A stretch of 7,087 nucleotides of DNA, from the NCBI GenBank assembly GCA_021839095.1, contig JAKCBU010000054.1, positions 1 through 7,087 of the forward strand, read 5' to 3'. The first letter of the stretch is position 1; the number at the start of each line of letters is the position of its first letter. The position numbers and the translations under genes are program-made. This DNA comes from Pseudomonadota bacterium. Its GTDB lineage: Bacteria > Pseudomonadota > Gammaproteobacteria > Acidithiobacillales > Acidithiobacillaceae. Shown here one piece after another: positions 1-6,172 of the stretch. The notes beneath the pieces were generated by a model. That model was not told the origin of the DNA and ran no database searches. It saw only the letters and a list, made by a program, of their open reading frames with translations.

Positions 1-147
1 GACAAGGTGGACGATGTGTATGTCTTTAATGTCGGAGGCAACAAGCTGCGGATCATTGCGGCGGTTCACTTCAACACCGGCAAGGTTTTCATTCGACAGG
101 TACTTACCCACCCCGAATATGACAAAGGGCATTGGAGGACAAAATGA
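1..147 (+). CDS. higB: HigB-family mRNA interferase toxin, C-terminal part (5' end outside window)
   Basis: The first 48 codons are open and end at TGA 145-147. The peptide contains VYVFNVGGNKLRIIAAVHF followed by VFIRQVLTHPEYDKGHW. The FNxGGNKxRxI strand and the THxEYDK(x)xW ending are hallmarks of the HigB toxin family (RelE-like fold, ribosome-associated mRNA cleavage), whose full length is roughly 95-105 residues, so about half the protein lies to the left of the window. The stop codon overlaps the start of the following antitoxin gene (ATGA at 144-147), the usual toxin-first higBA order. From family knowledge, the toxin is inactive while bound by HigA. No lesion is visible in the part present; whether the missing N-terminal half is intact cannot be judged. 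Family assignment is confident. Confidence 0.9.
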   Translation, partial: DKVDDVYVFNVGGNKLRIIAAVHFNTGKVFIRQVLTHPEYDKGHWRTK

Positions 148-548
148 TGAACACCTATATTAACGACGCGATCACCCATTGGCCCCATGTCGCCCCCCTG
201 TTACAGCCCGCCCATACCGAAGAGGAATACAACGCCCTCGTGGAAGCTCTGGATGCGGTGCTAGACGCGGGTGGGGCCGACGAGTCGCACCCCATGGCCC
301 GACTGGCGGATTACCTGGGCGACCTGGTGGCGCAATGGGAAGCGCAGGATTCCATGCCGGATGGCGCGACACCCTTGGAAGTCTTGCGCTTCCTTATGGC
401 CCAACATGATCTGAAGCAGGTCGACTTGCCGGAAATCGGCAGCCAGGGTGTAGTGAGTGAAATAATGCACGGCAAGCGCACCCTGAACCTGCGTCAGGCG
501 CGGGCGCTTGCGGAACGTTTCGGGGTATCGGCACAGATGTTTTTGTAA
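144..548 (+). CDS. higA: HigA-family antitoxin with C-terminal XRE helix-turn-helix
   Basis: This 134-aa protein neutralises HigB and normally represses the higBA promoter by binding its operator. Residues 1-70 are an acidic, helical N-terminal region (EEEYNALVEALDAVLD, MARLADYLGDLVAQWE) of the HigA (COG5499) type. Residues 77-130 form the XRE HTH: LEVLRFLMAQHDLKQVDLPEIG, a turn, VVSEIMHGKRTLNLRQARALAERFGVS. The ATG at 144 overlaps the higB stop (145-147), and GGAGG at 134-138 lies 5 nt upstream. A second ATG directly follows at 147 with 8-nt spacing, so either codon could be used. An upstream TTG at 132 is in frame but overlaps that Shine-Dalgarno sequence and is unlikely. The coding region looks intact, so this half of the TA module should be functional. 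The operator would lie upstream of higB, outside the window. Confidence 0.92.
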   Translation: MMNTYINDAITHWPHVAPLLQPAHTEEEYNALVEALDAVLDAGGADESHPMARLADYLGDLVAQWEAQDSMPDGATPLEVLRFLMAQHDLKQVDLPEIGSQGVVSEIMHGKRTLNLRQARALAERFGVSAQMFL

Positions 549-605
549 TTGGCTCGGTATTTTCAAGGGGTGTAGAGACCGAAGAAAATGGGTCACTCAC
601 GCTGC

Positions 606-634
606 TTCGTTGGGGGAGACAACCGCGATACAAT
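606..634 (+). promoter_or_regulatory. Candidate sigma70-type promoter for the 222-aa gene
   Basis: TACAAT at 629-634 matches 5 of 6 bases of the -10 consensus. It lies 17 bp downstream of a weak -35-like TTCGTT (606-611) and about 30 bp before the start codon at 665. It would separate this gene from higA, whose stop is 117 bp upstream. The weak -35 suggests either low activity or activator dependence. This is a pattern match only. Confidence 0.35.
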
Positions 635-664
635 GGTATCCAGACACGGAAATAGGAGATACTG

Positions 665-1333
665 ATGAGCATGCAGGTTGAGTTGCTGGAGAAACGCCAG
701 AAAATCATTGCGCGCGCACGCGCCGACCTGATTGGGTTCTTGGCATATCTTGACATCACCGACATGTTTGCCATCGATGATGAAGACCTTCTCTACGATG
801 TGCTAAATAATCAGAATGTGCGCCAGCGTATGCTGGGAGAGATATCTCGAGATGATCTGCTGTCACATTGTCTTTCCGCCGCCGTTGCACACGTTGCCAG
901 GATCCTCGCGCCCGAAGATTTTCGGGCGATTGTTGCAGAGTGTACGAAAATTGCGTGTGGAGCATCCTCTGAATCCTATAGAACAGTTGACCCGGATGTG
1001 CTGGCCGGACTCATTTATGGCGATGTTCTGAAACAAGCTCCCACCGAAGATATGCGGGAGGAATACTGTCCTTGGTGGGAAGGACATGAATCGGTTTTCT
1101 TCGCAAACGAAACGGCAAAGATTATATCTGGTGCTGCCCAGACTAATGTTATTGCCACCCCCCGCGAGTCTGCCTCTTTCGTCCCCCATCGTCAGACTGG
1201 TGGATCTGGTGGATCCGATTCTGACAACGGCGATGGAGAGCCGCCCCGACCTCGATCCGCCACCCACGCATCCGCACCACTACTCCCCAATAGCCTCACC
1301 CACTCCCTGATCTCCGTCGGGGGTGCCCAGTGA
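665..1333 (+). CDS. Hypothetical protein, helical N-terminal part plus disordered Gly/Ser/Pro tail
   Basis: I do not recognise this 222-aa protein. The ATG at 665 has a good Shine-Dalgarno sequence, AGGAG at 654-658 with 6-nt spacing; a second in-frame ATG lies two codons on. Residues 1-95 look alpha-helical and acidic (VELLEKRQKIIARARADLIGF, DDEDLLYDVLNNQ, SRDDLLSHCLSAAVAHVARIL). Residues 100-160 hold EEYCPWWEGHESVFF, which may be a folded core element. From about 168 the chain becomes low-complexity: GGSGGSDSDNGDG, then EPPRPRSATHASAP, probably disordered. The GGSGGS stretch comes from an exact 9-bp tandem duplication (1198-1215). There is no signal peptide or membrane segment. It starts an array of plus-strand genes leading to the large helicase, so it may belong to the same element. 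The TGA at 1331-1333 overlaps a possible GTG (1330) of the next frame. Confidence 0.7.
   Translation: MSMQVELLEKRQKIIARARADLIGFLAYLDITDMFAIDDEDLLYDVLNNQNVRQRMLGEISRDDLLSHCLSAAVAHVARILAPEDFRAIVAECTKIACGASSESYRTVDPDVLAGLIYGDVLKQAPTEDMREEYCPWWEGHESVFFANETAKIISGAAQTNVIATPRESASFVPHRQTGGSGGSDSDNGDGEPPRPRSATHASAPLLPNSLTHSLISVGGAQ
1198..1215 (+). repeat. Tandem 9-bp duplication coding for GGSGGS
   Basis: TGGTGGATC occurs twice head to tail (1198-1206 and 1207-1215) without mismatch. It encodes the Gly-Gly-Ser linker repeat at residues 179-184 of the 222-aa protein. Because the unit is a multiple of three, gain or loss by slippage would change only linker length. Confidence 0.8.
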
Positions 1334-1356
1334 GAGCGCCCAACACAAATCAGCAA

Positions 1357-1413
1357 CACGTCAGCCCGTGCCCGATAGATGGCATGGACAAAGCCACGCC
1401 AACCACGTCAGCC
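1357..1413 (+). repeat. Spaced 10-bp direct repeat CACGTCAGCC
   Basis: CACGTCAGCC occurs exactly at 1357-1366 and 1404-1413, 47 bp apart start to start, each preceded by CAA within a few bases. The pair lies just after the 222-aa gene and ahead of the small HTH gene. It is a candidate operator or iteron pair for the HTH protein, but two copies of a 10-mer could also arise by chance. Confidence 0.4.
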
Positions 1414-1427
1414 GCTTGCGCTATCCG

Positions 1428-1445
1428 GGATCAAAAAAATGATCC
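1428..1445 (+). repeat. Inverted repeat GGATCA-A6-TGATCC in an AT-rich patch
   Basis: GGATCA (1428-1433) and TGATCC (1440-1445) are perfect inverted arms around six A residues. Each arm contains a GATC site. Two further GATC sites follow in the direct repeat GGATCATG (1500-1507 and 1512-1519). The tract 1431-1480 is clearly AT-richer than its surroundings. It could be an operator, or part of a replication or partition site. There is no T-run, so it does not look like a terminator in either direction. Confidence 0.4.
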
Positions 1446-1509
1446 TAAAACGCGAAAATCGTGCTGTTATGAAAAAATCCTGCCCGCCGGTCCATGCCAG
1501 GATCATGGT

Positions 1510-1818
1510 ATGGATCATGACGCCACAAAATTAGCCATCAGCTTGCCAGAACTGGCCGTCGCCATCGGCGCCAATGTCCGCTCGCTCCGTAATGCTTTTT
1601 ATGCGCGCCCGCAAGACTTTCCTCCGGTTGTCTATCTGCCTGGGACAAGCGGCCCACGCTGCCTGATGACAGATGTCCAGATTTGGCTTGAATCCCGCAA
1701 GGCCAAGCCCGCATCACCACCGCCAGCGCCAGTCACCCCCACATCTAAAGGCCGCCCACGCAAGGCTTCCGCCGCGCAAATCGCCCGCGCCCGCCAGGGC
1801 AAAGGCGGTGCGGCATGA
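1510..1818 (+). CDS. AlpA/MerR-like small helix-turn-helix DNA-binding protein
   Basis: This 102-aa protein resembles the excisionase/AlpA-type winged HTH regulators of plasmids, prophages and islands. Residues 8-31 (LAISLPELAVAIGANVRSLRNAF) form the HTH. Residues 32-60 (ARPQDFPPVVYLPG...RCLMTDVQIWLES) match the 'wing plus final helix' layout that ends small AlpA domains. A Pro/Ala-rich linker leads to KGRPRK (80-85), an AT-hook-like basic motif, and a basic tail. I chose the ATG at 1510 because CAGGAT at 1499-1504 gives an AGGA Shine-Dalgarno with 6-nt spacing and the HTH begins right after it. The frame is open back to a GTG at 1330 overlapping the previous stop, which would add 60 residues without recognisable features. 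The stop overlaps the next start (ATGA, 1815-1818), so the two are translationally coupled. Likely role: transcriptional regulator or excision/replication accessory factor (inferred). Confidence 0.7.
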   Translation: MDHDATKLAISLPELAVAIGANVRSLRNAFYARPQDFPPVVYLPGTSGPRCLMTDVQIWLESRKAKPASPPPAPVTPTSKGRPRKASAAQIARARQGKGGAA

Positions 1819-2237
1819 GCACGGTGAGCACGTTCAACTTGCCCGATCTGAATCAGCGAGTAGCAGCCCTGCAATGGTACATAGATGCCGCGCGGGCCGG
1901 AGCCATCGCCCCAGATGATCCCATCCACCTCAAGACTGGATTGCTGACCATGGACCTGCAAGCCGTTGCGGCCCGGTTGACGCCCAAAAACAAAAGCGCT
2001 TGCACGTTCACCTATAAAGACATGGCCAGGGCGATCAATGCCAGGAATCCTGGCGCCAAGTGCCGGGACACAACGCTCAGAAAACGCGCCGTCCTCCAAT
2101 ACCTAAGAGACAAGAACATGGATGGGGAGTTCTCCACAAACTTGCCGGGCAAAACCAAAACCATGTTTTCCCAGCGTGCCATCGACTTCACCGCGGAGCA
2201 CTACCTGGGACTTCTGGCCCAGGGGTGGAGGGAGTGA
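1815..2237 (+). CDS. Hypothetical protein coupled to the HTH gene
   Basis: I do not recognise this 140-aa protein. The ATG at 1815 overlaps the upstream stop (ATGA), so expression depends on translation of the HTH gene. The N-terminus (LNQRVAALQWYIDAARAGAI) and the centre (FTYKDMARAINARNPGAKCR, TLRKRAVLQYLRDKN) look helical and mildly basic. The central part could be a small helix-turn-helix-like or nucleic-acid-binding bundle, but no family signature is visible. The C-terminus (FSQRAIDFTAEHYLGLLAQGWRE) is another amphipathic helix. No signal peptide or transmembrane segment is present. Its position between an AlpA-like regulator and the large helicase gene suggests an accessory role in the same replication or maintenance module; that is inference from context only. 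Confidence 0.7.
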   Translation: MSTVSTFNLPDLNQRVAALQWYIDAARAGAIAPDDPIHLKTGLLTMDLQAVAARLTPKNKSACTFTYKDMARAINARNPGAKCRDTTLRKRAVLQYLRDKNMDGEFSTNLPGKTKTMFSQRAIDFTAEHYLGLLAQGWRE

Positions 2238-2338
2238 GGGGCAAAACCGCGATCAGGTCCGGCCCAAACCCCACAGCCAAATGCCAGGAGCCTAAAAAAG
2301 TTTGCTCGGTAAATCCAAATCCACTGCGGGAAGGACGT

Positions 2339-2363
2339 AAAAAAAGGCCAGCGCCCGCTGGCC
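2339..2363 (-). terminator. Intrinsic terminator reading on the minus strand
   Basis: GGCCAGC (2346-2352), a GCCC loop and GCTGGCC (2357-2363) form a perfect GC-rich stem. The plus strand has seven A residues immediately before it (2339-2345), so a minus-strand transcript would end in hairpin plus U7, the textbook rho-independent signal. On the plus strand the hairpin is followed by TAGCACTCAC, not a T-run, so it should not terminate transcription into the helicase gene. No minus-strand protein gene is visible upstream of it. Confidence 0.65.
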
Positions 2364-2382
2364 TAGCACTCACTACATACCA
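2339..2382 (-). ncRNA. Candidate antisense RNA to the helicase leader (about 44 nt)
   Basis: A minus-strand promoter-like sequence (2417 down to 2389) and the minus-strand terminator at 2363-2339 bracket a stretch of about 44 nt. Initiation about 7 nt past the -10 would start near 2382. The RNA would be complementary to the helicase mRNA leader from the edge of its Shine-Dalgarno (2382-2386) through the hairpin. This geometry resembles counter-transcribed RNAs that control plasmid replication genes, although it is shorter than most described ones. It is inferred from promoter and terminator patterns only. Confidence 0.35.
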
Positions 2383-2388
2383 AGGAAG

Positions 2389-2417
2389 ATGATTATGGAA
2401 ACCGAAGTTGATGTCAA
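2389..2417 (-). promoter_or_regulatory. Candidate minus-strand promoter overlapping the helicase start codon
   Basis: On the minus strand TTGACA (2417-2412) is a perfect -35. Exactly 17 bp on is AATCAT (2394-2389), 4 of 6 to the -10 consensus with the conserved second A and final T kept. It overlaps the first codons of the helicase gene and points at the terminator at 2363-2339, only about 20-40 nt downstream. Confidence 0.42.
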
Positions 2418-5400
2418 GAATACCGCCACGGTTCGGCAGAATGCCGCTCTGACCCGCTGGGCCGCCGCAAGCCCTGCATCTCCTGAACAAATCTCGGACG
2501 CCACCGGCTGTGGCCCAGAGCTGGCCCAACATATGGCAGGCCTGGATCTGCGACTTGACGGGAAAACCAGACACGGAAAACAAAGCATTCTGTTCCCCCT
2601 GTACTCCCGGCAAACTGGCGGCAAACTGGAAGTATCCGCCATCCAGTTTCTGACCAGCGAAAGCGGCGCTATGGACTTCATCGGCGCAACAGAAACAAAA
2701 ATATTCCGTAACCAGGAAGCCGCCGTGACGGTGCTGCCGATGATCATCCCCCAGGCCAAGGACGTGAATGAAAAAACCATCAAACGCCCAAACAATCTAA
2801 TGCTAGTCATGGGCGGCAAGGACGCCGTCACGCTGAATCTGGTCACCGGCATCGAGACCGTGGCCCTGCCCTCCTCGCGCATCCCCCACCACCTGGCGGA
2901 GAAATGGGCGAAGGGTGAGAAGCATCAGATATGGATCCACGGCGCGGTGGAATGGGAAATGCAGGAGATCGTAACCCGCCTACACGACGCAGGATTTGCC
3001 GGATTTATTCGCTGGACAGGCAACCCCATCGCCCGTGCCATGCCTGGCGAGGAGCCAGAGCCTTCGGAGGATGGCAAACCCGTATTGAACGAGATGAATG
3101 CGAAGATCCCGCGAGACGACGCCTGGGTGACGCACCTGGCGGGTGGTCCGGACGCGGTGAAAGCGCTGCTGGCAGGCAGCGTCACCGTCCACAACCCAAA
3201 GAAGGTTAAGGCCACCGGCGAATCCGAATCCCCGGTAAAAAACGCTGAGAAGGCACTAAACACGCACCGTCAGACCGGCAAAAAGCGCGACGATCAGACC
3301 ATGTATTATGCCTCCCCGGATGAAGCCAGCGAATTCCTGAATCAGGTCCTCCACGAAGGCGGCGAACATGTGTCCGGGCTGGTTGCCACCACCGGCACTG
3401 GCAAAACCCGCGCGATCGTGGCGCGCATGCTGATGGACACGGACCACGCGTACATCTACGGCGCACCCACGAATGACCTCGCCCAGGAAACCTACCATGC
3501 GGCGCTCGAAATGCAGGAGCAGATGCTCCAGGAAGGGAAACTGAAGCAGAAGCGTTCCTTACGGTTCCACGAGCCCAGAAGCGAAGAAAATTGCCAGCGC
3601 TGGCAGGTCGTCACCTTCCTCCAGACCGAAAATCGCGCACCCTGGGCACAGGGATGCCAGATCAAGGATATTGCCGATGGCGTCAAAGGCGACTGCCCGC
3701 ACGCCGATCAGTGCAAAAACCATGGGTATCTGGCCGGTCTGGACGCCTCCAAAAAGAGCGAGGTCGTATTTACCGTCCACCAAGCCCTAGGCGGTGACTC
3801 ATCCCTGCTGGGATATGCCGACGGAATGGGATCGATGGACGGCAACAATGGCAATTGGGAAGACAGCGGAAATCTGGAAGAGCGGCTCATTATTGTCGAT
3901 GAATACATCCCCATGTTTTCTCGGCTGGACATGCGGGTCGATGACATCCTGAAAAACATCCTGGCGGCCGACAAGCGCATTGACCAAAGGTGGATCGAGC
4001 GATATGCCGAGCGGGTTCTGGACCACAAGACGTTTCCCGCTGAAGAACGCAGGAAAATGGCCGGGGATGCATTCGTCTGGTACGACCTGCATTACCGACC
4101 GGTCATGCAGGGGATCATGGCGCAGGTCGCCGAACACGCTGACCCCAAGAAGGATCCGAAGCCGCGTGATGTGAAGATCTCCGGCGTCTGGGCCGACTTC
4201 ATGAAGGTATACCCCACCCGCCCCGAGTGGCTGGACCAGATGGACGGGTCCACCCTGGGCGAGCGGCCGTACCTGGTAGGCAGTCAGGATCAATGGATAC
4301 TGCCCAGGCTCTGGCTGGACGCGCTGCATGAAGCCCTGAAGAGCGATTTAGGCACGTTCTTTTACGATGGCAAGCTGATCATTGGCCGGGAATCAGGACT
4401 CTTCAAGACCCTCCTGAAGCAGGGCGGCTATCTGTTGGATGCCACCATGCCCCGGGGACATCAGGCCGTAATCCGCCAATTCCAGGGCGGGAGAAACGGC
4501 GAAAAGAAAGGCACCGTCATCGACGTGCCGGTATCCCAGCCATACCTAAAAGTCCTCCAAATACTGGACGGCAACAAGCATGGCCGGGCGGCACTGGGGA
4601 AAAAGGCCTTCCCGCGGGAGATCGGAAAATTCATGCGCGCATGGCTGGAGCTCATCGCGCTGCATGGGCCCCGCAAGGTGTCGGTGCTGACCCACATGCC
4701 GATCCGATATATCCTCGCCGCAGCATTCGCCGGGCCGGAAGAATTCCACACGATATTCCACCACCTGGGCGAGGAGAAAGCCGCCGTCATGGAAGAAAAG
4801 ATCCGGCGCTGGCTGGATAATAAGGGCTGGGCCTACGGTGGCAAGGATTGGCGCGAGCTGATGAAGAGCATGGACATCCCCGCGAACCCGGAGGCCGCGC
4901 GTGAAAAATACGGGATCACTCTGGAGGACGTCGCCATGCTAGGCCACTGGGGCAGCGACGACCGTGGCCACAACCGCTGGGAAAATGCCGCCGCGCTGCT
5001 GATCTGGGGCGCGCCGCTCAAGACCCCACAGGAATACCAAATCGAGTACCACATCCATCGGGCCATCATGAAGAAACATGGCATCGAACTGGAATACTGG
5101 GACGGCAGCGTGGAGAAAGGCCAGACCATCGCCACGAACGGCGGAGAGGACGAACTGGATTCCTCATTCCCGCTACCAACCGTAGCCGACGCAAGAAAGT
5201 ATGTACTGTCCAGTCTCAACGCCCAGATCGCCCAGGGCATAGGCCGTCTGCGCGGGGTGCGACGCACGGCAGAGAACCCGGCGGAAGTGGTTATGTACCT
5301 GGGCGACTTCCCGGTGGCCGCCGTGGAGGGCGGCGATTACCACCTGCCGACCATCGCTTACCAGACCTCATTCCAGAGCCACCTCTGCAAGGTCGCCACA

Positions 5401-5838
5401 AAGGAAAGCATGGCAGTCTCGGTCATATCCACCATGGAGGGCGGACGCCTCTGCCTGCAGGAAATTTGCGACACGGTGAATCACCATATCGGCGCGTTGA
5501 AGTTGTCCATCCCGAAGATGGGCCGGGACGGCGCGCGGAACCTACTGAACCGGATCCGAAACTACGCCGTTACCATGAAAGCCAGTTTGGCAGAAGCGGC
5601 CAAGATGCTGGCCGACAAGATCGTCGTCTGGATCATGGCCCCATCGGGGGTTCTGGCTCCAGAGTCATTCTATGCGACCCCGGAAGTCTACGCCAGGCAC
5701 ATCAACGACGACCCGGACTGGATAGACGCTGTGGCCATCCTGGCGAAGATACTGGAACCGCTGGACCCCGGCGCCCAAGACGCCCGCGAGGGATGCGGGC
5801 GGTGGCGCATGCCGGACGGCACACTCACCACGTTCTAG
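2395..5838 (+). CDS. Large SF2 helicase-like protein with DinG/XPD-type Cys cluster and degenerate Toprim-like N-terminus
   Basis: This 1147-aa ATPase probably unwinds nucleic acid, with a likely role in replication of the element. I numbered from the ATG at 2395 because AAGGA (2382-2386) lies 8 nt before it; the ATG at 2389 has only 2-nt spacing. Residues 65-86 (FPLYSRQTGGKLEVSAIQFL) and 135-215 follow the pre-Toprim and Toprim pattern of primases, but the usual acidic residues are replaced (VMGGKDA 138-144, IHGA 181-184). Helicase motifs: I, ATTGTGKT 331-338; Ia-like, APTNDLAQE; Cys 400, 421, 434 and 440, with CPHADQC; VFTVHQAL near 458-465; II, IIVDEY 499-504; III-like, LDAT 681-684; IV-like, VSVLTHMP; V-like, GSDDRGHN 853-860; VI, QGIGRLR 947-953. 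The Cys placement between motifs I and II, before a VxHxxL segment, recalls the Fe-S helicases DinG and XPD. Residues 960-1147 are an unrecognised helical domain, perhaps DNA-binding. No disruption is seen. Exact family and substrate are unknown. Confidence 0.82.
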   Translation: METEVDVKNTATVRQNAALTRWAAASPASPEQISDATGCGPELAQHMAGLDLRLDGKTRHGKQSILFPLYSRQTGGKLEVSAIQFLTSESGAMDFIGATETKIFRNQEAAVTVLPMIIPQAKDVNEKTIKRPNNLMLVMGGKDAVTLNLVTGIETVALPSSRIPHHLAEKWAKGEKHQIWIHGAVEWEMQEIVTRLHDAGFAGFIRWTGNPIARAMPGEEPEPSEDGKPVLNEMNAKIPRDDAWVTHLAGGPDAVKALLAGSVTVHNPKKVKATGESESPVKNAEKALNTHRQTGKKRDDQTMYYASPDEASEFLNQVLHEGGEHVSGLVATTGTGKTRAIVARMLMDTDHAYIYGAPTNDLAQETYHAALEMQEQMLQEGKLKQKRSLRFHEPRSEENCQRWQVVTFLQTENRAPWAQGCQIKDIADGVKGDCPHADQCKNHGYLAGLDASKKSEVVFTVHQALGGDSSLLGYADGMGSMDGNNGNWEDSGNLEERLIIVDEYIPMFSRLDMRVDDILKNILAADKRIDQRWIERYAERVLDHKTFPAEERRKMAGDAFVWYDLHYRPVMQGIMAQVAEHADPKKDPKPRDVKISGVWADFMKVYPTRPEWLDQMDGSTLGERPYLVGSQDQWILPRLWLDALHEALKSDLGTFFYDGKLIIGRESGLFKTLLKQGGYLLDATMPRGHQAVIRQFQGGRNGEKKGTVIDVPVSQPYLKVLQILDGNKHGRAALGKKAFPREIGKFMRAWLELIALHGPRKVSVLTHMPIRYILAAAFAGPEEFHTIFHHLGEEKAAVMEEKIRRWLDNKGWAYGGKDWRELMKSMDIPANPEAAREKYGITLEDVAMLGHWGSDDRGHNRWENAAALLIWGAPLKTPQEYQIEYHIHRAIMKKHGIELEYWDGSVEKGQTIATNGGEDELDSSFPLPTVADARKYVLSSLNAQIAQGIGRLRGVRRTAENPAEVVMYLGDFPVAAVEGGDYHLPTIAYQTSFQSHLCKVATKESMAVSVISTMEGGRLCLQEICDTVNHHIGALKLSIPKMGRDGARNLLNRIRNYAVTMKASLAEAAKMLADKIVVWIMAPSGVLAPESFYATPEVYARHINDDPDWIDAVAILAKILEPLDPGAQDAREGCGRWRMPDGTLTTF

Positions 5839-5868
5839 CCGCCAAGCCGCACCCCCATCACCATCAAC

Positions 5869-5944
5869 GCATCCGGATCTCATGCCGGAGGGAAACCCAT
5901 TTCCGCAATCCGGCGGAAAGCACGGGAAAGTCGCGTCCGGATGC
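5869..5944 (+). repeat. Inverted repeat GCATCCGGA / TCCGGATGC around an inner hairpin
   Basis: The outer arms (5869-5877 and 5936-5944) are perfect 9-bp inverted copies. Between them TTTCCGC (5900-5906) and GCGGAAA (5913-5919) form a second 7-bp stem with a 6-nt loop. It lies 31 bp after the helicase stop. It may fold in the mRNA 3' end or act as a DNA site; no T-run follows. Confidence 0.45.
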
Positions 5945-6019
5945 CCCCAATCGCACCCGCTAACACAGAAAACAGCCCGCAGGCGGCCATCACCGGACAA
6001 AAAACCACCGAAAGACCCC

Positions 6020-6039
6020 CGGCGGACCGTGGTCCGCCG
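6020..6039 (+). repeat. Perfect GC-rich palindrome (hairpin)
   Basis: CGGCGGACC (6020-6028) is followed, after GT, by GGTCCGCCG (6031-6039), a 9-bp perfect inverted repeat. As RNA it would fold with a CGUG tetraloop and eight pairs. The sequence after it (TCATTTCC) has only a short interrupted T-run, so it is at best a weak terminator. It may be a protein-binding palindrome. Confidence 0.5.
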
Positions 6040-6078
6040 TCATTTCCGACCGGAAACCATTTCAGTCCGGGCGATTTT

Positions 6079-6138
6079 AACACCCCCGTCTGCTGTGTAT
6101 GGATACCTATTTTACAGTGCCGATGGGGGTGTTTTTTT
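6079..6138 (+). terminator. Strong intrinsic terminator with a nested stem in the loop
   Basis: AACACCCCCGTC (6079-6090) pairs with GATGGGGGTGTT (6122-6133), twelve pairs with one G-U, followed by T residues through 6138. The 31-nt loop itself contains CTGT/ACAG (6093-6096 and 6114-6117) and GTAT/ATAC (6097-6100 and 6103-6106) arms. It lies about 240 nt after the helicase stop and should end that transcript. The unusually large structured loop is atypical for a simple terminator. Confidence 0.7.
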
Positions 6139-6172
6139 CTGATTCATCAACTCCAAGTTCAGCGTCAACGGT

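Noticed and set aside
1330..1509. N-terminal extension of the HTH gene from a GTG overlapping the previous stop
   Set aside because: The GTG overlap would couple translation, but the 60 added residues look unlike a domain and cover the repeat-rich patch; the ATG at 1510 has a good Shine-Dalgarno and the HTH begins right after it.
1350..1520. DnaA-box-containing replication origin
   Set aside because: No match to the TTATCCACA-type box was found on either strand; only the GATC sites, repeats and AT-rich tract remain, reported as a weaker finding.
1632..2099. 155-codon minus-strand open frame opposite the HTH and 140-aa genes
   Set aside because: It crosses two genes with coupled starts on the plus strand, has no Shine-Dalgarno sequence and no recognisable domain; it is a GC-rich shadow frame.
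2346..2363. Terminator for the plus-strand upstream genes
   Set aside because: No T-run follows the stem on the plus strand; the T-run exists only on the minus strand.
3799..4329. 176-codon minus-strand open frame inside the helicase gene
   Set aside because: It lies wholly within the well-supported helicase frame and shows no protein-like motif.
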